From CAYYVK01 sp964475145 (GTDB lineage Archaea > Aenigmatarchaeota > Aenigmatarchaeia > CG10238-14 > SCSR01): a DNA stretch of 30,184 nucleotides. The translations under genes and the position numbers were made by a program. Below, in pieces: positions 15,170 through 23,500 of this stretch (its first letter is position 1; every line of letters starts with the position of its first letter). The notes beneath the pieces are model-generated. The model was not told the origin of the DNA. It searched no databases and saw only the letters and a program-made list of their open reading frames with translations. The stretch is from NCBI GenBank assembly GCA_964475145.1, contig CAYYVK010000005.1, forward strand, positions 1 to 30,184, written 5' to 3'.

Positions 15170-15203
15170 ATCTATGGGAGCTCTCTTGCTCCATAGAGAT
15201 TAT
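15170..15203 (+). other. 16S intron 5 (34 nt), E. coli position about 1101
   Basis: Central helix GGTT (15164-15167) with GATT (15198-15201) uses G-U pairs; bulges AAA and ATC. The intron helix is TCTATGG-AGC with GCT-CCATAGA, one base bulged. Splicing gives GTCGGTTAA-CGAGCGAG. This is the weakest BHB of the nine, but the insert itself is clear. Confidence 0.78.
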
Positions 15204-15305
15204 CGAGCGAGACCCACATCCCATGTTGCTACTGCTTTCTCCGGAAAGCAGGCACTCATGGGAGACTGCCCGCGATAAGTGGGAGGAAGGAGTGGGCGAC
15301 GGTAG

Positions 15306-15391
15306 ACGAGCAAAAAGCTCTCGAACCGGCTTTTACGATGTAATGAGTAAAAGCAACGCCAGAGAGCTTAAATGCTTTTTGCTTGGCCGAA
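15306..15391 (+). other. 16S intron 6 (86 nt), E. coli position about 1198
   Basis: Central helix CGGT (15300-15303) with GCCG (15386-15389); bulges AGA and AAG; a 12-bp intron helix (15307-15318 with 15374-15385). Nested inner hairpins (GCTCTC/GAGAGC; GGCTTTTAC/GTAAAAGC) make it one long rod. Splicing gives GGTAG-GTCCGTATG. Confidence 0.88.
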
Positions 15392-15512
15392 GTCCGTATG
15401 GCCCGAATCCCCTGGGCTACACGCGACGCACAACGCACGCCACAATGGGATGCGACCCCGAAAGGGGAAGCGAATCCCCTAAAAGCGTGCTCAGTTCGGA
15501 TTGAGGGCTGTA

Positions 15513-15554
15513 AGAGTGCTAGTAGAAAAAGTATATCTGCTAGCATTCCAGCAA
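15513..15554 (+). other. 16S intron 7 (42 nt), E. coli position about 1310
   Basis: Central helix GCTG (15507-15510) with CAGC (15549-15552); bulges TAA and AAA; intron helix GAGTGCTAG with CTAGCATTC (9 bp). Splicing gives GGGCTGTA-ACTCGCCC. Confidence 0.9.
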
Positions 15555-15627
15555 ACTCGCCCTCATGAAGCTGGAATCCCTAGTAGGCGAATGTTAGCAA
15601 CGTTCGCCGAATACGTCCCTGCTCCTT

Positions 15628-15658
15628 AAAGGGCTAGTTAATTCTAGCTCTTGGAGAA
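15628..15658 (+). other. 16S intron 8 (31 nt), E. coli position about 1391
   Basis: Central helix CTCC (15622-15625) with GGAG (15653-15656); bulges TTA and AAG; intron helix AAGGGCTAG with CTAGCTCTT (9 bp). Splicing gives CTCCTT-GCACACAC. Position 1391 is, as I recall, a known archaeal 16S intron site. Confidence 0.9.
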
Positions 15659-15756
15659 GCACACACTGCCCGTCAAGCCAATCGAGTGGAGTCTTGACGA
15701 GGCGCTGCTTTAATGGTAGTGTCGAGTCAAGACTCCGCGAGAGGGGCTAAGTCGCC

Positions 15757-15852
15757 ACTTCAAGGGTTGAACGTCTGATGATAACATGGCTTGACTCTGA
15801 ATGAATGATGAGTTGGAGGTGAGTTGAAAACGACCAACCCTTGGAGCGATAA
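15757..15852 (+). other. 16S intron 9 (96 nt), in decoding helix h44, about 1499
   Basis: Central helix GTCG (15751-15754) with CGAT (15847-15850, one G-U); bulges CCA and AAA; a 12-bp intron helix (15758-15769 with 15835-15846). The predicted product reads AAGTCGCC-ACAAGG where AAGTCGTAACAAGG is expected: right length, but two altered bases. A second register (TCGC with GCGA) gives a product two bases longer. The insert is certain; the exact cut is not. The inside has C/D box guide RNA features. Confidence 0.75.
15775..15827 (+). ncRNA. Candidate C/D box guide RNA inside 16S intron 9
   Basis: In order: C box TGATGA (15776-15781, preceded by C), D' box CTGA (15797-15800), C' box ATGATGA (15805-15811) and a D-like box TTGA (15824-15827). 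The D'-C' gap is 4 nt and the C'-D spacer 12 nt, both typical; the C-D' spacer is 15 nt. The segment before D' (TGGCTTGAC, 15787-15795) complements GTCAAGCCA at 15672-15680. The five-nucleotide rule would then place 2'-O-methylation on A15675, equivalent to E. coli A1408. The segment before D (GGAGGTGA, 15815-15822) complements the anti-Shine-Dalgarno tail TCACCTCC (15885-15892). The imperfect D box (TTGA for CTGA) and C box lower confidence. Confidence 0.5.
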
Positions 15853-15903
15853 ACAAGGTAGCCGTACTGGAAGGTGCGGCTGGATCACCTCCTAATTTTG
15901 TGC

Positions 15904-15942
15904 GATCTACCTCTAAAGGCGCCTAAAAATCAATCTTTACCT
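15904..15942 (+). other. Pre-16S processing stem, 3' strand, with BHB motif
   Basis: Partner of 13775-13813: 15904-15919 and 15927-15942 form the outer helices, CGCC (15920-15923) the central helix and TAA (15924-15926) the bulge. It starts 11 nt after the 16S 3' end. Confidence 0.85.
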
Positions 15943-16395
15943 GGTAATCGATTCAATTGTTCAAACTGTTGTTGAATTGGGATTGGTTTTCTGATGGATT
16001 ATGAACAAAGCCAGAGAATTACAAATGAAGCAATAATAGCTACACCTGAGAACTCAGTTATGTAGCATAACCTATTGTAGAAGGTACAAAAGAAAATTTT
16101 CCTACAATCTTGCTACGTATATAAAACCAGCTACTAGTAGAATTGAGCTGATTATACTTTTTCCATACTTCCAAATTTTCTTCAACAAGCAACCACCTCG
16201 GCTCTATATCTAGTATCAAGTGAACAACGAGCACCATTCTAATCACTAAAGAGTAAGAAGGAAAGAGATATCAGTGGGGAACTAATAAGGAATAGAACCA
16301 GAGAATAAGAAACTATTAGCTTGTAGCTAAATTTCTCTTGCTAATCTTGATATTTTAAGCAATTAATACAAAAACTATGATATCATTTATTAGTA
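15943..16395. other. Intergenic region after 16S, no gene seen
   Basis: These 453 nt hold no convincing gene. A 62-codon reverse reading frame (16058-16246) has no family features and no ribosome site I trust. AT-rich runs near 16350-16370 (ATATTTTAAGC, AATTAATAC) are the likely promoter for tRNA-Lys. No 23S rRNA or tRNA-Ala sequence is present. Confidence 0.6.
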
Positions 16396-16519
16396 GGGCC
16401 TGTAGCTCAGCATGGTAGAGCAGCGGAAGAAGCTGCTGAAGCTTTTAAGCTACATGCTGGAAAAGCTCTGATTTGATGAAGAAACCCGTTGGTCCGGGGT
16501 TCAAATCCCCGCAGGCCCA
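16396..16519 (+). tRNA. tRNA-Lys (TTT) with two introns (14 and 36 nt)
   Basis: Acceptor GGGCCTG pairs with CAGGCCC, A16519 is the discriminator; the D arm is GCTC-AGCATGGTA-GAGC and the T arm CGGGG-TTCAAAT-CCCCG. Intron 1 (16427-16440) splits the anticodon stem at 30/31: CAGC (16421-16424) pairs with GCTG (16435-16438), with bulges GGA and AAG. Intron 2 (16448-16483) is at 37/38: CTTT (16442-16445) pairs with GAAG (16478-16481), with bulges TAA and AAA. The spliced arm is GCGGG-CTTTTAA-CCCGT with anticodon TTT (16444-16446). The mature length is 74 nt. Its D arm is identical to that of tRNA-Lys(CTT) at 28245 after splicing, which supports both models. Confidence 0.92.
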
Positions 16520-16530
16520 TACCCTCAAGT

Positions 16531-17446
16531 ATGATTAATTGTAAGATTTTATTTGTAGACCAAAAAGTTGTAAACGCGAATGGAAATTTCTCAACATCCT
16601 ATAAAATTCCTTCAGATGCTTTAACCGGAAATTATACTATCTATGCAAGTACTTCTAAAGAATCTGCTCAAAAAAGTTTTGAAGTATCTGGAGAATGCGT
16701 AAGAGGGAATCCGTCCATTTCGATTCAACCTCTATCTCAATTAGGTCTTCAAGGTTCAACCCTTAATTACTCTATTACAGTGGAAAATAAGGATTCAACT
16801 CCATGCGGAACTTCTTTTTTTCAATCTAAGTTGTACTACTCCATTAGGCTTTAGCTGTTACATTGCCTCCATGATACTTAAGATAGATGCTGGTTCTAGT
16901 GCTTTAACAAATGTAAGTGTAACTTCTCCATCTGATGCTCTGATAGAAACTTATGTTATAAACATAACTGCAATCAACATGAATGCAACTGCATATAAGG
17001 GAAAAATTCAATTCATGTATGTGATAACTCTACCTTTTCTTATAGGACGTGTTGAAGATGTTACAGGAAATGGAGTGAAGGGTGCACATATTATCTTGAG
17101 AAATGTCACTCACCTCATCAACAAAACTCTAACAAACGAAACAGGATTTTACAGCCTGCCCATACCAAAGGGAAGCTATTATTTAATAGCATCAAAAGAG
17201 GGGTTCTTAAATGAAAGCATTAATATTACAATTAAAGGGAATGAGTTCTGTTGGCAACCTATGAATGAAAAGATTCTCGCTGATTGTGTTCCGATCACTA
17301 CTGAGCTGAGGTTAAACTTTAAGGATGAAACGAGCATCATACCAAAAAGGATTGATGGCGTCTCTCTTCTGAAAGTGGTTTACAGGTGGTATAAAGGCGA
17401 GATCAGCGATAAGAAGCTAATGGATGTAATAAGACAATGGAGATGA
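16531..17446 (+). pseudogene. 5'-truncated, frameshifted relic of a surface protein
   Basis: The first frame (from ATG 16531) reads an MG2/CARDB-like end, then GECVRGNPSISIQPLSQLG and NYSITVENKDSTPCG. After a T7 run at 16815-16821 the homologous frame shifts: FNLSCTTPLGFSCYIASMILKIDAGSS continues to the stop at 17446. Removing one T restores one frame of about 305 residues. This matches, module for module, the last 250 residues or so of the giant protease that follows, down to the C-terminal LLKVVYRWYKGEISDKKLMDVIRQW. No signal peptide or protease domain is left, and the relic begins 12 nt after tRNA-Lys, so the 5' part was probably lost by recombination. A sequencing error in the T run, or slippage at it, are alternatives for the frameshift. 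A separate start at ATG 16871 is possible. Confidence 0.75.
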
Positions 17447-17511
17447 AATTTTTTAAATCAATTTATTTCTTCAGAAATTTAAATTTAATTTTAATGAAAA
17501 AGGAGCACGTG

Positions 17512-20500
17512 ATGATGAGGAAGAGGTATCCTTTGAGCATATTTCTGATAGCTATAATCTTTATAGCTGTTCTGATCTCAACATTTTATCTTGGTAAGTA
17601 TATGAAGACTGTAGAACCTCTCTCTTTTTCTGCAACCTATTATCCAAACGAAGACACATTAACACTTACAATAAGCAATAGGAGACAAATGCTAATAGCC
17701 TCAACAATTGATGTACGTTCTCTAGAAAGATTGATCAACCAGACTACAGAGAAATTAGAAGCTGGGGAGACGAGAACTGTTAATTTAACCCTAACAGAAG
17801 TTCCTGAGAGTATTGATATCAAGGGAGTTGGATTTGCTTCAAGGTCTAAGCCTGAGATTGTTTTTTCCAAACAAGAGATAGAAAAAGGAACTTTGAAGAT
17901 AAAACAAGAACTGCTTAAAAATATTACACAATTAGAAAAAGAAGAACCTGAGAAGGAAGTATCTATCATAGCAATACTGGAAGAACCTAAGGCTAAAACT
18001 CAAGGAAAAGTTGAGAAGGTTTCAAGCATTTATCTAAATTCTAAAGTTGTGCATAAATACAAGTACATAAGTAGTTTAGCAATAAAAGCTCCTGCTAAAG
18101 AGATAAAAAGAATCGCAGCTTTGAGGGAAGTAAAAGAAATAAGACCTGATGAAGAAGTTGAAGTTTTTCTGAACGATTCTGTTCCTATAATAGAAGCTGA
18201 TAAAGTATGGGCTTTGTTAATCAACGATACCAACATAACAGGGAAGGGTATTAAGATTTGTATAGTTGACACTGGCATAGATAAGACACATCCAGATTTA
18301 ACGGGTAGAGTAATAGCTGAAACCGATTTTACCGGTGAGGGGCCTGAAGACCTTTTCGGGCATGGAACCCATTGTGCTGGAATTGCTGCAGGAAGCGGGA
18401 ATGCATCCAATAAAACTCTAACAGGAGTTGCCCCTGAAGCTCTGATACTTAACTCAAAATTTTTGGATTCTTCAGGAAGAGGAAAAATGTCAGATGCTAT
18501 GGCTGCTTGGGAATGGTGTGCTGAAAATGGTGCTGACTTAACTACAAACAGCTGGGGAAGTAGGAATAATTGCAATGGGTCAGAGCCGATTTGTTTGTTG
18601 GCCCAGAACTTAGTCGATTCAGGAATCTTGATGATTGCTGCTGCAGGGAACAGTGGTCCAGACTATAGGACAGTTGGAACTCCTGCGTGTTGTCCTGCTG
18701 TGTTGGCAGTAGGTGCAACAGATAAAAGAGATAAAATCGCTTGGTTTTCCAGCAGAGGTCCTACTTTAGACGGAAGGACTAAACCAGATGTAGTTGCCCC
18801 TGGAGTTTCTATTTGTTCTGCTAAAGCAAGATACGGAAGGATGGGTACTCCTTGTTTTAGTGATAACTATGTTTCTGCTTCCGGAACTTCAATGGCTACT
18901 CCGCATGCTGCTGGTTTAGCAGCTCTCGCAATGCAGGCTGTTCAGCTCAAATTTGGAAAGTCTGCTTCTCCTTATGCAATATGGGAAGTGATGACGCTTA
19001 CTGCTAAAGATCTGGGATATGATAATAACACACAAGGATTTGGAAGAATTCAAGCCGTTGAGGCGATAAAAAACATCTACCCTGGAGAATGTGTAAGAGG
19101 AAATCCAAGCATAAACATAAAACCTATAAGCAGAATAGGATTTCCCGGGTCAAACCATTCTTACACGCTTGAAATTAAAAGCGGAGATAACATTTTTTGT
19201 CCTTTAACAAATTTTTCAATAGAAGTGGAAGTTCCTGAAGGTTGGAATTATTCCATCTCTCAATCAAAGGTAACTCTTAGAGGTCAACGTTTTACTACAC
19301 TAACTTTATACATCTTTTCTTCTCCAACTTCTGAGTTAAAGGATTACATCTTCAATGTTAGTGTATATAATGAAGAAGAACCTTTGTATAAAGGGGAGGC
19401 ACAAGCCATATTTAAGGTTGCACCTTGTGAAAGGAAAAGCCCACAAATTACTCTTATCACAGCTAATTTAAAATCTCCTCCTGGGAAATCTAGGGAAAAT
19501 AAAATTTGGGTTGAAAACCAAGATTCAGATGCATGTATTTATCCAACAGCATTTGGGCTAAAAGCAGAAGTTCCTGAAGGTTGGAATTATTCTTTTTCCC
19601 CTTCTGAATTAATAGTTCCGATAAACGGTAAAAATGAGACTAAGTTTAACTTAACAGTTTCAGAAACAGCTTTGCCTGGAAATTACACTATAAAGATTAT
19701 TGCCTTTAACCTTGAAGAACCTATCTATAACGCAACTTATAGCATGATGTTCAAAGTATTAAACTGCACGAGAGAATTTCCTTCAGTTTTTGTAACTCCA
19801 GATGTACAGAAAGGGGCAAGAAACGTAATTACCTCCTATACTGTGGAAATAAAGAACAATGATGCGACAACTTGCGATCCTTCTATCTTTGGAATAGATG
19901 TAGAAGTACCAGTTAATTGGGAATTTTCAAGCCCAAGGTTAATTGAAATAACACCCAACTCTTCAGCGAAAGTAAGTATTAAAGTGAAACCACCTTTATC
20001 TGCTGAATTAAAGAATTATACCATTCAAGTTAAAGCATTTAACCAAGAAGCAAAAGAGTTTGAGCAAAAAGTCTCTACTACTTTGCAAGTTGTTGAAATT
20101 TCATCTCCACCAAAGCCAATACTTCTATATCCAGCTAATGATTCTCTATATTCAGTATCTTATCCAATTTTAGGACCTGACTTCACACCAACTTTTAAAT
20201 GGTCTCTAAGCTCATTTAAAGCTGTTTCTGCAAAAGAAATTTCTCCTGTCAAACTAGATTTGAACTTTACTGAACTTAGAACATTAACGGAAAATGATAC
20301 AATAGAAGTTATAATACAGCTCAAAGATATCAAAGCAAGAAATATAGATGAGCTGAAGAGCTATGCTCAAACTTCTCAATCTCGGGTCGTCCATCTTCTT
20401 GAAGAAAGAGGAGAGAAAATATTGAACAGGTTTTGGTTAATAAATGCTCTTCTTGCAGAAATAAAAGTCAGTACGCTTCCTGAAATTTTAGAATTGGAAG

Positions 20501-23500
20501 AAGTAGAAAGTGTTTATGAAAATTTCCGGGTTAACATTACATTGCATGAAGAAAGAGAAGAAACAGTAGTGTCCGCTGGAAATTACACATGGGGGCTAGA
20601 AATGATAAGAGCTCCTGATGTTTGGAAGGATTTTGGGATAAGAGGACATGGAGTTAGAGTTTGTGTTATAGATACAGGAGTAGATATAAGCCATCCTGAC
20701 TTAGCTGGAAAAATGTGGAGCGATGATATTTCAGATCCAACTTATCCTGGAGGTTGGGCCGCGTTTAATTCTAAGGGAGAAATAATTAAAGATTCTAAAC
20801 CTCATGATACTCACTGGCATGGAACTCATGTCTCGGGAACTGTATTGGGAGGAGATGCTTCTGGCATAGCGATTGGAGTAGCTCCTGCTGCATGGTTGAT
20901 GCATGCTTTAGCTCTGCCTGGAGGAAGTGGAACTTTTGCTCAGGTTGTAGCAGCAATGCAATGGTGCATAGATCCCTTTGACCAGTATGGAAATCCAAGA
21001 GGGAAAAAAGCTAATATTCTGAGCATGTCTTTTGGAATAGATGGCCACCATTGGCAATTTAATAAAATTATAGGAAACATCGTTTCAGCTGGAGCTATTC
21101 CAGTTGCTGCTATAGGAAACTCAGGAGAGGGTGTTTCATCAAGTCCGGGAAACATTTATCAAACTTTTGGAATAGGTGCTGTAGATTCTTACGGAAAGGT
21201 GGCATTATTTAGCGGAGGTGAAATAATAGATGATCCTTACATGCATCCTGAGCCTTATATCAAACCAGATTTCTCTGCCCCTGGAGTAAATGTTTATTCC
21301 TCTATACCTGACAATAAGTGGAGGTATGCATCTGGAACAAGTATGGCAACTCCTCATGTTGCAGGAGCAATAGCCTTACTTTTAGAAGCACAACCAGCTT
21401 TAGAAATAAATGAAATCTATGATATCTTAAGATCAACTTCTGTTGATAAAGGAGAGACAGGAAAAGACATAAGGTATGGATGGGGAATAATAAATATTTA
21501 TGAAGCTGTAAAGGAGGTTGTTTGGAACTCTTCAATAGAAGGATATGTAATAGATTCAAAAACTAACAAAGGAATAGAAAATGCCAAAGTAATAATAGAT
21601 GATCGCTATGTTGTATCAAGAGAAAATGGTTACTTTAAAATCCATCTTCCTCCAGGTGATTATGAGTTAGAAGCAAATTCCTTTGGTTACTACCCAAACA
21701 GAACTTTTGCTAAAGTATTGGAGAATCAAACCACAAAAGTAGAAATATTTCTTACTCCGAAACCAGTTGGTTACGTAAGAGGAAAAATTACTGATATTTA
21801 CAAAGAACCTATTAAAGGAGTTGAAATAAAAATTTTCGATACTCCACTTTCGAACATAACAGATGAAAATGGGAAGTATACAGTTAAACTTCCTGTTGGC
21901 GATTATAATCTTTCAGCTTCTAAGTGGGGGTATATCCCTGCTTCTTTTTCAGTTACAATAAAAGAAAATGAGACTTATCCTCTAGATTTAGAACTTTGGC
22001 CAACTCTAAAAGTTTTTGTAATGGGATTTTCAGAAGGTCAGCAAGCAATATCAAAACTTCTAAATGAAACAGGAATCAACAATGAAATAGATAGATGGGA
22101 TGAATTGAGAAGACTTAAAGTTGAAAATTTTGATGCAGTAATTGTGAGCGAGGATGTAATCGTATTTCCCCGCAATATCTATGGCTTTTTCGAAAATCTA
22201 CTTGAAGATTCAAGGAGAACAGGAACAGGATTGATTTTTAACAATGGAGGTATTTTAGCACTTTCCAGTAAGTTCAAAGATCCAAAACTACCAAGCGGAA
22301 TAAATTTAACATTCGACCAAGGTTATTACTTTTATAATTTACTCAATCCCCACTTTATATTTAAAGAGTGGAATGTTGGAGAAGATATAGTATTTAAAAC
22401 TACATATGTACCTGGACTAAAAGCTGTTAGTATATATCCTTATTTTGAAGAGTATTCAGGTGAAGTTCTTGCTAGATGGAAAGGTTATAAAGATGGTTTA
22501 AGGGGAAACGCCATAGCTTATAAGGATTTAGGCTCGTATAAACACTTACTTATAACAGAAATTTTTGAAGTAACAGAGAACCAATTAATGGATTATGGTA
22601 AAATGCTCATTCTTAGAGGTATTGGATGGGTTAGCAGATCTTCATACATCACTTACAGACTTCAGCTAGCTGAAGATCTTCAATTCTCTAACGTAGTATA
22701 CGAGACAGATGGAATAGTTGGGAATCTTTTCAAGCTTCCTCCCCACCTATTACTAGAAAGCGGAAAAACATATTATTGGAGAGTAAGATCTGAGTTTTCT
22801 GATAAAGTTAGCGAATGGTCAGAGCCTTATCAATTCACATTAATTCCTTACTATAATGTAAGTCTTTCTGTATCACCAAACTCAGGAAGTGTGATTCCTG
22901 GAGAAAATATCTCAGTTATAGTTACAGCATCTCTTATTACACCCAAAGGGGGACACGCTTCTCACTTTTATTGCCAGAATCTCCCTCCGGGAACATCTTG
23001 CATTTTTAAGCCTGAATATTGTTATCCAAATTGCTCTTCAACCCTTACCATACAGACTTCTTCAACAACTCCAGAAGGAAATTATAAAATAAAAATTCTT
23101 GGAAAAACAACCTTATTGAATTATTATATAAAAGGAACTACTTTTGATTTAACAGTAGCTTCAAAATGTGTAAGATTGAATCCTTCGATCTTTATTACCC
23201 CAACTCAAATAGGATTTCCTGGCTCAATCTTAAATTATTCTGTTACTGTGGAGAATAAAGACTCTTCATTATGTGGAGCTTCTATTTTCAATTTAACCAG
23301 TGAATGTCCTTCTGGCTGGAGCTGCTATTTTGATCTACCAAGCCTAAGGATTGAAGCTGGTTCCTCTAATTCGACTTTATTTAGAGTAGAAATTCCTTCT
23401 TATGCGAGTGTAGGAACTTACGAAATTAGCCTGACAGTAATAAATTCAGAGAATGCAACATATTACTCGACAGAATCAATAAAAGTGCCCATAACGCTAT

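Larger units (their letters stand above)
13819..15893 (+). rRNA. 16S ribosomal RNA interrupted by nine introns
   Basis: The 5' end is ATTCTGGTTGATCCCGCC and the 3' end GGATCACCTCCT, both diagnostic of 16S rRNA. Other universal segments are readable in order: GTGCCAGCCACCGCGGTAA near 14270, AACTTAAGGGAATTGGCGGG near 14925, and the anti-Shine-Dalgarno tail. The span is about 2075 nt; removing nine inserts (566 nt in all) leaves about 1509 nt, a normal archaeal length. All inserts are in the 3' half, after 14477; the 5' half is uninterrupted. Ends are set by conserved sequence and could be off by a few bases. No tRNA-Ala or 23S gene follows, so the rRNA genes are unlinked. Mature exons: 13819-14477, 14540-14609, 14690-14697, 14777-15077, 15134-15169, 15204-15305, 15392-15512, 15555-15627, 15659-15756, 15853-15893. 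Confidence 0.95.

Noticed and set aside
14092..15568. Several open reading frames within the 16S gene on both strands
   Set aside because: They lie over rRNA sequence or its small introns, have no protein-family character, and the introns are far too short for homing endonucleases.
16058..16246. A 62-codon reverse frame between 16S and tRNA-Lys
   Set aside because: No ribosome site, no motif, unusual residue mix, and no upstream promoter that I trust.
16448..16483. CTGA followed by TGATGA in intron 2 of tRNA-Lys(TTT), resembling D' and C' boxes
   Set aside because: No C box is found upstream and no D box at the right distance downstream, so a full C/D guide RNA cannot be built.
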